Positions 36,001-49,500 of a DNA stretch of 64,000 nt are shown piece after piece. This DNA comes from Sinohyriopsis cumingii (Eukaryota > Mollusca > Bivalvia > Unionida > Unionidae): the NCBI GenBank assembly GCA_028554795.2, contig CM068839.1, forward strand, positions 40,515,006 to 40,579,005, given 5' to 3'. Within the stretch, counting starts at the first letter, position 1. Every line of letters starts with the position of its first letter. The position numbers and the translations under genes are program-made. Below the pieces are notes generated by a model. That model saw nothing but the letters and a program-made list of their open reading frames with translations. It made no database searches and was not told the DNA's origin.

Positions 36001-39000
36001 AAACAAATGTTTTTGACACAAGAGTAACAGTAAGGTTTGATACGCGTGCATATGTGCATAACACCCACACACATTCCATCTGCGGAATATTATTTTATAA
36101 GTGTTACTTTAAAGCATATGTTAACTGGCACAAAGGAATCTTTCAAACTAATACACATCTAAGTTATATATTTACAACAAGCTTTAAAATGCAGTACAAA
36201 ATTCTCTGTCATTGCCTTCGACCTTGAACCTGATACCATGGATATAAAATCATCCAACCTTGCCAATCTGAATATATACACATGTACTAAGTTTGATCAA
36301 ATCTGTAATGAATTTGCTTTGAAATAGCTTTTAAGTGGCTTCATTAAAAGCATTCTTTGAAATATATCTATAAAATGTGTTGGATAAAAATTTGTTTGTG
36401 TTGCCATGCCCATCATCCAGTACAGTTACAAACCTTTGACCCTAAAATCAGGTTCAGAGTGATGGCTATCAACTTGTTCATTGGAATGCAACTAAATACA
36501 AAGTCTAGTAAAAATTGCATTTGTACATAAACTCCCTAAAAAAGTGTGGATATACTGGTAGTCAGATCTACAACATTTTCAGTCAGTGTGTTTGTATGTT
36601 TTGGAAATTTTTAATGTAGCTTTAACTATTTTTCAGTCATATCACAATGACGTATGCAGTGTAACAGTTTACAGTGATGTCTAGCACAGGGACTGCATGC
36701 CAAAGACATGTAGCATCTAGTCCCACCCAGTCACATTAGCCTGATACCAGGTCCACTAGTCTGAACACTAACCTCTTAATGCTGAGCTCCAAGTGAGACA
36801 GCTGCTAGTACCATTTTTTTAAAGTCTTTTGTTTTACTTGGCTAGGGATCGAACCTGCAACCTCCTGCATCTGAGGTGGACACTCTAACCTAGAGGCCAC
36901 TGGATAGGTCCCATTTTCAGTCAGAACAAATTAAATATTACAAGTGTTGAGTGAAAACACCTTACAAATGCCACCATTCATGCTGGAAGAGTAGTGATGA
37001 CATGATTTCCTCCACAGCCACCACAGTGCAATGATGGAGGTCAAACAAGCACCATATTAATTCACAACAAGCTACATAATGGTATAATATGTTAATTTAA
37101 ACCCATGTCTATACAACTATTAGTTCAGGAAAAGTAACTGAACAATGATTTCCAATATGGCTGTCAGGACAGCCATTTTGAAGGTTAGATCAGCAACCTT
37201 TTTATTACTGGAACACCAACAAATTGCAAGTAATGTATTTTTTGTGATTTAAATGTTGATATGTCCATTAATTCAGGAGAATCAAATCTTGCATGATTTT
37301 CAAATTGTGATAAATAACTCTGGCATCATTTTCATATAGGACTGACTACACTTTGAAGAAGCCTTCAAGTGAAAACCCCATCAATACAACAATCTCTTCA
37401 TGAGAAGCAGTAATAACAGGATTTTCAAGATGGCTGCCATTCATTTGTGCCACTTTTGTTTAGGACCCAGAAACATATCATGCAAAGTCTTCTAGTGAAA
37501 GAAACCCCATATTTATGTGACCAATCGTTTTAGAGAAGCAGCTATAACATAATTTTCATGATGTCTACCAAGGTGGCCATATTGGATATCTACTGGGACC
37601 ATTCTGAGAGCAGCCACATCATAAGGAGTATTGTACTTAAACTCCATTTCATTCAAACTATCAATTGCTAAGTAGCTATAATACAATTTTTCAAGATGTC
37701 CACCATGACCATGAAAATGGAGGTCTAATTAGTACCATCTTCATTTCAGACCAACTAGACACTATAAGAAGCCTTTGGCGAAATCTCCATATCCATATGA
37801 ATATCCATCCAGGAGGAATAGTGATAAAAGACTTTTATGAATGCCACATTGGTGACCATACTGGATGTTCAATTGGTACCATTTTCCTATAAATGCAAAA
37901 AGACATCATCGGAATTCTTTAAAGATAACTCAGTGTTGACATGACATGCTGTTCAGGAGGAAAGGCTGTAACAAGATTTCAAAATGGTCACTAGTGAACC
38001 AATATTGGGTGCAAGAACAGGACAATTTTCATTTAGGACCATCCATGCAGCATGAAAGTCTTTTTGTGAATCTCCATGTCAATCCATTTAGGAAGAATAG
38101 TGATAATATGATTTTCCCGATGGCCATGTTGTGCCAATTTTGGATGTCCCTGGGGCACCATTTGGACCAACCAAGCATCATAAGAAGTCTCTTAGTGAAC
38201 AAGAAGCCCAAGTGGGCCTGATACCATTCAACGAGATAAGTTACATGTATTAGCCTGTGAAAGCACATATGTACCTGTATTGAAATTATAGAATGGCAGG
38301 AAAAATTTGGAGCACTCGGGTGTTAAATAGTCTATTAATCCTTAAATCAAAAAAAGGGTCTGGTTTCATTATAAAAAGAACTGGATTAGGCATTAGGAAT
38401 ATGATTTCCTTTCCACTCATTTTTTTAATTCTATTTACTTAAAGTGAAACCATGGGCTCTAAGACCTAATTTATTCCTTTGAGAAAATGCATCATTAAAA
38501 ATCAACAGTACAGTATAAAATATTAGACAGATTTTCTCTGTATAATTATCTAAATAAATTGCATTTGATATGATTTGCTGTAAATCTGGACTGACCACAA
38601 TTATTGCACAGCACATAAATGAAGTCATTACTGAATCATGCTTTTTAGTCTACATCCAACAGGCACTAAACAAATATTGGAAGAAACAGTGAACATCTCA
38701 CTGAGCATGATGTATGATACTGTTGCCTATGAATGAAATTTTTGTAATTGTTTCCTTTCCAGCTTTAATTCACAAAAATCTGAGTACTCCTTTTTATTTT
38801 TCTGTGTTGATTAGTAACACTTTTCTAGAAGCTTATTCTCCCCTCAAACATGCATCACTTTCTGGACACCATTTTTAAAACTTCTATAATCAACAGTTTG
38901 ATCATGCAGACATTTCACACATACAAACAGGGGCTGTTTAAAGTGTCTGGGGTGCTTTTGTAAAGTTAGTCTGGTTCCCTGACTAATTTTACTAATTCTA

Positions 39001-40474
39001 AGATGAAACTCGGATCCAAATAAAACACGGATGAACCAATTACCCAGACTTTTCAGCAACAATAATTTTACCATACTTTTTGCTAGTATGCCGTAAGTCC
39101 ATATTTCAAGGGTAATTTCAGAAGACTTACAGCAAAATCGTAAGAGTTGACAAGTCTGGAGCAGGTTGTACTATTTTGTTTCTAAGCAACAAACAAGAAA
39201 GAAGTTCTAGCTATCTGCAAATGTAAGATGCAAGAAACCCCACATATGCATTCCACTTGCTATTCTACTGCAAGGATGTAGTAATTATCTGGTTATTTAA
39301 GTACTTTCTTTATAATCAACATATTCCCTGCTCACATGAAAGATGAGCTCAACCTGTTCTGGTTTATTTAATAATAATAATAATAGTAATGACTTTATTT
39401 AAAGATGGTAAAACAATTAGCTAAGTACTAATCTACCTTGAGGCCCTCATACAAAGGATTTATTTTAGCTGCATCTCTGAAGCCACTATTTCGCTCTTGT
39501 GAGGATATATCTCCACAGATTAATAAGACTTGATTAATATAATTAGACATGTAAGGGACACTTACAGCCATTTTCTTGACATCAAAAGAGTGCAGAGTGG
39601 CAGAGCAGACAATCATCTGGAGTCTCTTTCCATCATTTGTAACCTTAGGGATCTGCTGATGTAGGCGATTGATCAGATCACCATAGCCTTGAGAAAGCAG
39701 GCCATCCTGCAGTAACAATATTATGATTAATAAATAAAGTAATTACCCATTCAATGCAAACTAAGTAGATCCAAAATTGCAACCACTTGCTGTACCTGCA
39801 GATTATAATCTTCATTGTTCATTCAACTAATGATATAAAAAGAACAAAGACCCAGATCTGCCACTACATCATTCAATGTGAGATCTATGTCTCTGTTGTT
39901 CATAGCTTAATGCACATTTATGCAAATGCTGAAGATATTTATTATCTACTTTTATTTCAAACATGCATATAGCAACCATAACTTGTCTCAATAAAATAGT
40001 TTCTATTGTAATGCACTATAATAAAACATGGACTGTGTTTATGGCAAGTCAGAATTAATGCTTAAAATTAAATTATTTCTATAATTTTAATGCAGTAATG
40101 CATACAAATATGTAATGTGTTTTTGTGCATAAAATGTGCAAATACTTCATCACTATTTTGTATGACTTAGCAAGGGTGGGGTGGGTGGAACCAAAACTAA
40201 CTTTCCACTATATAACCAGGATTGTGCCAAGCACTCCAAAACCAAGTACATACATACATGCTACAGTGATACTTTTAAAAATCAAAAATCCTCAGGACCA
40301 CATTTAATTTTCAGTTTTGAGAGTTTTTCAGTCTAATGAGAACATCACTGATGTGAAAAGTGTCTTGTTATGTCTATGTAAGTACGTAAGCACATCATCA
40401 TCAACAGCGGCCTTAAAGTTTAAGACAACAAAAAGAATAGTAAATGCTTGAAACAAAAATGATAATGTTTTATC

Positions 40475-40510
<36 letters not shown>

Positions 40511-43500
40511 CATGAGAATTCCGGCTAGAGAGAAGATGTAATTATGAGAGAACATGTCCATGTCTAACAATTAAAAAAACTCTTTGTTTTTCTTACATTT
40601 GATGAAAAATTAGCAGAATAATGTATGTCCCTTCCAAGTACTATTTTCTCTGCATCCCTCAGTAAAGTATCAAAAGCAAGACCACAGGCCTAATTATTAA
40701 AGTCAAGACATTTAATGTTTCAAAGAAGTTACACTGATCATTGATAGAATGGGATAACAATAACTATGATTATATAATAAGCAGATAAACATAACCTTGC
40801 TTACTTGGCTTATTTACATGCATTTAGTTATCACCAATTTACCTTACAAGCTGTCACTCGATTAATGTGCAAAACCTTCAGACTAGCCAAAGTCTGTCAG
40901 CTCGTGCATTTTGATCTCTGATTTACAATCAAGTAAAAGCCTTCTGGAATAATAAGAATGGGTTAAAAGGTATGCAAAATCCTACCTGTACATGATCTAG
41001 CAGTCATGACAGTATGTCAGGTCAACTCATTTCAACTGAACACTGTTATAGGTATTATTATATTGGTAACATAATTAAAGTCTCTAACATTAGTCATCTG
41101 CCTATCCAACTAATTTCCAAATGTGATTGCAAGGTAAGCAAGCCCAGTGGTAGCCATGCATGAAAAACTTTGTTTTTCTTGAAAACAAAGGTAATTTATA
41201 CTAAAAAGCAACAACTTCAGTAGAAGAAGCATTTTATTTACGATCCTTCTAAACATAAATATAAAATGAGTATTATATACCATTTAACAGACACCTCCAC
41301 CCACCTCATCTTCTCATTGTCAATGTCTAGCCAAAACATCATCATCTTCTTAAATTTTCAGATGTCCCTAGTCAACTCGCACCCTCACTTATACTACAGT
41401 CTTGTGTTTTTGGACCATGCTGTACTCAAGTTATCAAGGGAGAAGTGTAATTTGCATTGTGAATTTAAATTTGTATTTTATTTTAAGGATTTTACACTTT
41501 ATGCCTTTATCTTTGTTTTAATTGCCTTTTTTGGATGCCGAAATCGCTTACATGGTTCTATGTAGCTAACACATATCTACCTACCTACCAATCTACCTAT
41601 TCACTTGCTTATAATGGAACTCATCCACGACTTTTATGATATGTACCTATTTAATCTGGATGAGAAATATAGTCTCTAGACAGGTAACAAGCTCAGCCAA
41701 TCAGCTGCAAGATTATTTCAACAATATCTGCAGATTTCATGCCTTGTAGAACCTGACTAAAAGGATGATCTCATAGACTTATTTACCAATTTAGAGCAAA
41801 ATTCAATTAAAATTAGGTCTCCAAAGAGGCAACAAACTCTTACAATCAGATAAAAAAATTATCTGACAAACATTTGTGTTGGATCTTGAGCACATGATCA
41901 TGGGTTTGTTACAACTTATTTCCCTATGTCCACCAAATCTTGACTTGGTGTGCCTCTGGGTATATGGGTTTCCTGCAATTTGTTCTCCATGTCCACCAAA
42001 TCTGGGTATGCTTTGACAACAGTGTACAGAGTGCATTGATTTCACTCATTATCCAACTCATCTGAGATCTTGATGATATAAACCCATGGTATTATCAAAA
42101 TTGAATTATAAATATGGACTCCAGCATGGTAATATGCAAATGTTGATGGATGCTAGCAGAGATCATGTGACTCAATTCCTAGTCCATGTCTCTGGTGTTA
42201 TACTGCTGATATAAGATAATAATATGAAGAACACGTATGTGTGGAGAACATTCCATTGGTTCTTCAGAATGAAAGCTAATAAATGAGGTATAAACAATCA
42301 ATGTTCTCCTGTGTTTAATACTTACAGCTTCATCAAGGACAAAGAAACGAATTTGATGGAGAAGTAATTTCCCAGTAGAAATTAAGTCTTCCAGTCTTCC
42401 TGGTGTCCCCACTACTATGTCCACCTATAACAACAATGCATAGCGATCAAAACATTTTGACAAAATCAGAAAGGTAAATCCATGACTACCTGTCATACTT
42501 TTTCATGAAGATTTTGGTCTAAAAATACAGGGCAAACAGTACTGAGATTCATAAAAATAGAGTTAATAAACATTCTACTTAATAAACAACCTGAAAGCTA
42601 TACATGAATTTACCTGAGTGTTGGCCAAGTTTAAAACTTACAAGTTGAATAATCTCTTACGCCATATGCTGACTGCAGCAAGTGGAATATTGCATTACAT
42701 AACAACATTAAATGACAAGCTGAATAATTGTTATGTCTCCTGTGGATAAGTTGAGATTTGATTATTAACACAACTCTTTCGATTATTTACATAACTCCAT
42801 CCTCTTTGCATTAATGAAATCAATCTGCAAGGTAAGACTGCCATGTTTTCACATGTAAATGAGATCATTTCCTGTTAACCCTGCAAACATTTACCAATCC
42901 AGCCTTCTGTTTGAAAACTAAATGAAGCACATGATGTAGCTTTGTATTCAAAATTAATCCAAATAAGCATTCCACAACTTCTGATGCCAGAAGCAAACAG
43001 AAAGCTAAATATAACATGTGATCTACAGTGATTTCCTACAATGAGGGTAGCACTGGTGCAATAGCCAACTTCCTGAAACATAGACACAAGTCTCTCAAAA
43101 GTGAGCACATCATCAATGGCAAAACCACGAAGTATCATTCAATGGAAGATTAGTAAACAGGTAAATAGTGTTAACAAGTAATCTGATTTATCATAGAAAA
43201 AGAGTTTTTAGGACAGCACACGATCAATGGCAAAATCACAAAGTATTATTCTCTGTTTGGCCAAAATTCCAATGGAAGATTGGTAAAGAGGCAAATAGTG
43301 TTAACATGTAATCTGATTTATCATAGAATTTTTTTTAATAGGATTTAGTTAACAAGAATTTACTTTTCCTATCAACATCCTTATTTAAAACAGGTTGTAT
43401 CTACCACAAGTTGCCAGGTCTGGAATGCATGTAAATTAATCATGTCTAAACAGAATTGCTTCATGTTCCCATGGTTCTAATGTGATATGATGTGATTTGG

Positions 43501-46500
43501 ATTTTTAATGTAGCTTTAACAATTTTTCAGTCAAATAGCTACGATGTCTGCAATGTGGCAGTTTTTTAGTGATGTCTAGCACTGGGGCATCATGCTGCAG
43601 ACATGTAGCATCATGTCCCACCCAGTTACATTATCCTGACACTTTGCCAACCAGTCCTAACACTAACCTCTTAATGCTGAACGCCACCTATGGTTGTATA
43701 CATGCCTGCAATTTTTGGTAAACATAACAAACTAACAGCGAAAGTACTTATTATTATAAATTAGTTTTAGATTTAATTAACAAGACTATTTTTCCTGTAA
43801 AATATCCCTAATGAAAACAACTAGCATCCAGTACAAAGTGACAGTTCTAGCATGCAAGTGAATTAATCATGTATGTAAAACATTATATTATGACAGTGAT
43901 ATCTATAACCATTGTGCAATGAATCCACCTACCCCACTCTCTAATGCATCCACTTGGTCCTTCACGTTTGCACCACCAATCACCAACAAACTCCTGCAAT
44001 ATGAACGCATATTGGAAATAAAATTAAAATTTTAGTTCTCTTCACAAACATGCACACCTAATTCTGTTTATTTTTTTATTCTCAATACTCCCTGTGGTGG
44101 CATCAAATAGTCTCAGAGACAAAGAAATAATAAATCTCAGGTAAAACCTTATTATGATGGGTCACCAGCTAGGGGCTTAACCTAGAACCAAACAGATACA
44201 ATGCACCATATATATATATTCTTATAAGTTGGGTCCAACTGCAAACTGCAAAGACACAGATCTGGCTCTATCCCATTTGTTAGGATTAATCAGTAGAACA
44301 AACGAAACAGACCCTGATCCACTGATGCAGTATGCAATGGTAGATCAGGGTTTGATTGTTTGCATTTGGACTTTTAAGTGGGTATATATGGTAAGTATGC
44401 TAATCACTGATTTTTATGAACTCATGTAGATTAAAACCTCCTGCCTTAGATGTCCTCTTTGATCTTTGGCTTCTTCATCTACATGTAAGCTTGTTCATAA
44501 AATCATGTGTATTGCTATTGAACCGTCATGTTAATCTTTTGTTTGACATGCCTTAGAAAAGAAAAAAATTCAGAATGCACTGAATTTCAGACTGGTTCGA
44601 GATGAATTTTATTTCAACAAATATCAAATTATGTTTATGACCAAAAACAGTATACTGAAACAGCTTTATAGAAGATAAGGTTTATGCTTGTAAAACATAT
44701 ATGCCCCCACTGCAAACAAACGATCAAAGTAAAATAAATTCCAATACTTAAAGTAAAAACTTGTATCTCAAGGCCACAATCGAAGTATTGCTGTAAAATG
44801 TGTGACTTTGACCCCCAAGTCAATAGCTACAGCATGTCACAATGATTTGTCTTTGCTTCATAGTGATTCATGCAATGTTTGAACAAATGCCATCCAAGTA
44901 TGTAGGAAATATAAGCCAATGAAAAGCTTGAACCAAAATGGTAACGTACAATGTCCTATGACTGTAACCATATACCCATGGTCAAAGAAGTCAAGCGTGT
45001 CACAGAAAGAATCAACTTAGCTTCACAATGATTCATTCCAAGCACAAACAAATCAATCAAGTGTTAATAAATAAAAACAAACAAGCAAGAGTCACTTGAA
45101 AGGAATGATGATGTAATGTGCAAATATTATTTCCAGGATCTCAAGACAAAATCATTTATTTTTATAACTGCTGCATATTGATATCATCTCTGATATTCTT
45201 GAGATAAAAGATCTCAAATTAACCACTGTAGGAGCCATATTTGCTACAAGTTGGGCACCTTTTTCATTTCGGGCAAACCAGACACCATTGGAAAAAATTT
45301 GGAGAAAATTCCCACGTTGATATGTTCAGGAGAATTAGTGACAAATGTTAAATTCGTTCATTGTTGAAGCCATATTTCATGTCACATGGACATCATTTTC
45401 ATTCAAGACCAATTCAATATAACTAGTATTCTAACAATAATAATAATAATAATGAAGACTTTGTATAGTGCCTAATCTTTAGAAGCTCTAAGCGCTTTAC
45501 AACATTAGACAACACATATAAGATAAAAAAGATATAATGATATGATTACAAAAACAAACAAGAAATTAGAAAACATAAAAAAAACATGCTGAGAATATTT
45601 AAGGTAGGAAACATTACTAGGTCTTTAAGTTTGTTCTTGCAGTCGAAATTATAATGAAAAAGCTGCTTCAATATGAATTTCCATTTAGGGGGAGTAGAAA
45701 TAATAAGATTTTTAAAATGACTGCCATGGTGGCCTTAATGAATGTCAGAGAGACACCAATTTCTTTTTGTACCAACTAGACATCTAAAGTGTTCTGGTGA
45801 AGGGTAGTGATAAGATTTTCAAGATGGCCACTGTGCTGGCGATATCAGACACGATTCCCACACTTTTTCAAGGTTCACATTTGAATATTACTGAATGTCA
45901 TCAAAAAACATTTTAGTTTAAAAAACATGAATTTTTTTAAAGTCAAAAGATATTTCCATTTCAAATCTCTCCCAAAGCATCTGAGTCAGATATAAGATCA
46001 TGCACTAAACCACAAAATGTATCACAAGAAACAAGTTTGACTATGGTATACAGTATTCATAAAAATTGTAGTCATTTCAATTGACAGAATAAAACTTCTA
46101 ACTTGACTTTGCTGCCCTGCATTATGCTGGTATGATGAAATGATAAACATAAATTAGTTTTGTTTCATTTAAACTTTTAATTATAAAGAAATCAGAATAA
46201 TCAGTTGTAAATCAAGATAGGAATCTATATGCATTTTATACAAAGTAAACATTTCCCATTACAGTATAAAAAAATAAATAAATGAAAAGTATTAGACAAA
46301 GTATACATCATACAAAGTCATCTTGTGAAAATACCATGTCAGTGACTTTTCCATTCCGAAGGAGAACCAAAAACAAGATTTTGAAGATGGCTACTGTGGT
46401 GCCATATTAGATCAGGACCACTGAAGATGGCTACTGTGGTACCATGTTAGATCAGGACCATTTTCATCAAGGACCAACTAATCATAAGAAGTCTTATTAT

Positions 46501-49500
46501 ATGCTCATTGTTTTCTCCACTGACTTTGCATTGTCAGAATCATTCAGTATTTTACGATACTAAACTCGTGTGCAACCTCATATAGCACTCATAAAGGAAC
46601 AACTTTCTATTGTAAATAAACAATGAACACAGATGGCCAGCACTTTTTGTAAACAAATCGTGTACACTCACATAGTAGGCGGTTTACATTTTGGTTGATT
46701 ACATTTGTTTCTGAAGGAACTAAAACAGATGTTTTGTGGACTGCCACATATGAAGCCAGTCCATCACCACGAAATTTCATAGAATCAACAAAAATACAAA
46801 ATTCTGTTCATTCCAGATCAAATGGAAAAGTTGTTGCAATGCGCATTCATTCACAATATGAATCTAAATTTCAATTTTAAGTGGACCAAAATGCCATTTT
46901 CTTTTAAAAGTTATGTCTGGCATGCGACTAAGTTCAAATTTATCTGGGCATTATGTGTGCATTAATAATGTTGTTGTTGTGTAATGATGAATCTGCACTT
47001 GTGTATTTAGTTTGGAATATGACATACATTCAGTTACTTTGTTTCTTGAGGTGTATTTTGTTTATATAATTAAGCCTTAGGTAGAAAAAGAAAAATGAGT
47101 ATATAATAGACAGGTTACTGCATTTGTATGGGAAAATATGAACTCATTTTGTCGGATGGATATACTGCACTCCCAAGGTCATGCAGTATTCCATCCAAAA
47201 AACTCGTTCATATTTTTCCATACAAATGCAGTAACCTATAATTCTTGTGAAAACCTCATGTCAATATGACTTTCCATTCACGAGGAGTCGAGATGAAATT
47301 GTAAAAATGGGTATAGTGGTGGCCATATCAGATGTCAGAATGGCACCATTGGTTTATGGTCCAACAACATCATAAAAAGTCTTTTAGTGAAAAATCTATG
47401 TTTGTATAACTATACATCCAGAAGGATATTTGGTGAAATCATTTTCACTTACAACCAACCAGACATCATAGGAAGTCTTCTGATGAAAACCCCATGTCAA
47501 TATGACATTCCATTGGAAGGTGAAACAATAACAAGATGTTCAAGATGGCCACTCTGGTAACCATATTAGATGCAGAACAGCACCATTTTCATTTAGAGGT
47601 GAGTAAACATCACAAGAAGTCTTCTGGTGCAAACCCATGCTAATATGACACTATGCTCAGGAGGAAGAACTGTAACAAGATTTTCAAATGACTCATGGTG
47701 CCGTTTTGGACAGTAGTCTGGCACCATTCTCATTTATGATCAACGTGATATAAGAAGTCCTTGTACTGAAAACTCCATGTTAATATTAACATATTCATGA
47801 AGAATTATGATAACAAGATATTCATGATGGCTGCTGTGGTGGTCATAATGGATGTCTCAGCAGCACCATTTTCATTTCAAACCAAACTAGACCTTGGAAT
47901 GAATGTGTATAATGTTTTATGGCAATACTCCAAGCAGTTTAGAAACAAATGACAGACAAGTCATGTTTTATGGCAATACTCCAAGCAGTTTAGAAACAAA
48001 TGACAGACAAGTCATGTTTTATGGCAATACTCCAAGCAGTTTAGAAACAAATGACAGACAAGTCATGTTTTATGGCAATACTCCAAGCAGTTTAGAAACA
48101 AGTGATAGACTCTTCTTGACTATGACCAAGTTGAAAAACTTTAAGCAAAAATGCAAATTTTACATCACTGCCATCTCACCTCTGTCTGCGTGAGTTCGAG
48201 TCTCATGCTCAGCTAAAGTGGGTACATGAGAAAGCCTGCCAGTAGCTTCTTGTGGGTCGGTGGTTCTTCCCGGGGTTTTCCAGGGTTCTTCCTCCACCAA
48301 TTATACTGGCTGCCATGTATAGCCTATCTTGTGCTGAAAAATGGCGTTAAAACCCTACAACAACAATAACAACAAATTTTACATGGCTGTGACCAAGGAG
48401 TATAGGAAATTAAAGCTCTTGAAAAAACTTTAAGCCAACACTTATACATACAAACTGTTGACATGGCTAATAAAAGGTATTGTGAATTCATTCATTTTCA
48501 TGGGTATCAGTTTATGCGATTTGCATATAAATACATTTTCAATGGTATGTAAATTTACGGTTTCGGGAAGATACACAGTAATCTTCCACCGAAAGATCAT
48601 TGATTGTTCAGAGAGTCTTTAGTAACCATGAAATCCATGATAAATTGGTGCCCCCAAAAAAGTTCAAGATCTGTAATCATGAAAAGAAAAATGGTCAAAA
48701 CATATTTTACTTTACTATAACCTGAGTCTGAGGTAGGAGTATGAATTAATTATATGAAAAGATACACAGTTGTGATGTATATCTGTGTACAGCTGAATGA
48801 AAATATTTTCACTAATTCAAAAGTTATAGCTTAGACAAGGAATTGGGTCAAACAGTCTCACTGCTCTAGTCTTGAACTTTAACTTAACAACTTATGAATT
48901 CACAGTATCTTTAAAATATCTTCAATAATTTCAAAAAAGCTGTAATCTGAAAAAGAAAAAAAAGAACAATGAATTATATTTTCCTCTGCTATGACCATGC
49001 CTCTGAGGCAGGAGTGTGAATGTTTTATACAAACTGTCATGATTTATCTAAATTTGAACACAATTATTTTTAGTGGTGTAAAAGTTACAACCCTGACAGC
49101 AAAATAGGTCAGATAGTCACATTTCTTTGGTCTCTAGTCATGACCTTGATCTTGAGGTAGACGATGCAAGTGTGGCAGGCTAAACATTGTATAATTATAA
49201 TGTATATACAAATATAGTTTTAGAATTATTATCTTCAGTCATCCAAAAGTTGCAGCCTTGACCTTGACCTAGCAGTAGATATACTGACTGGTACAAGACA
49301 TACCATCTACTCACTATGTATACCCAAATAAAAGTGCATGAAAATATTTCCAGATGTTCAAAAGTTACAGCCGAGACAAAGTTACAGGTAAATGTTGTTG
49401 TTATTATTGTTGTTGTTGTTGGGTTTAACGCCATTTTTCAGCACATAATAGGCTATACATGGCGGCTAGTATTAATGGTGGGGGAAGAACCCAGGAAATC

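Noticed and set aside
41266-41565. 99-codon plus frame in a DDX1 intron
   Set aside because: Hydrophobic low-complexity translation without family resemblance; exons g and h need nothing here.
47903-48193. 96-codon plus frame with a 17-residue repeat
   Set aside because: Product of the 51-bp minisatellite; it continues into a SINE and lies within a DDX1 intron.
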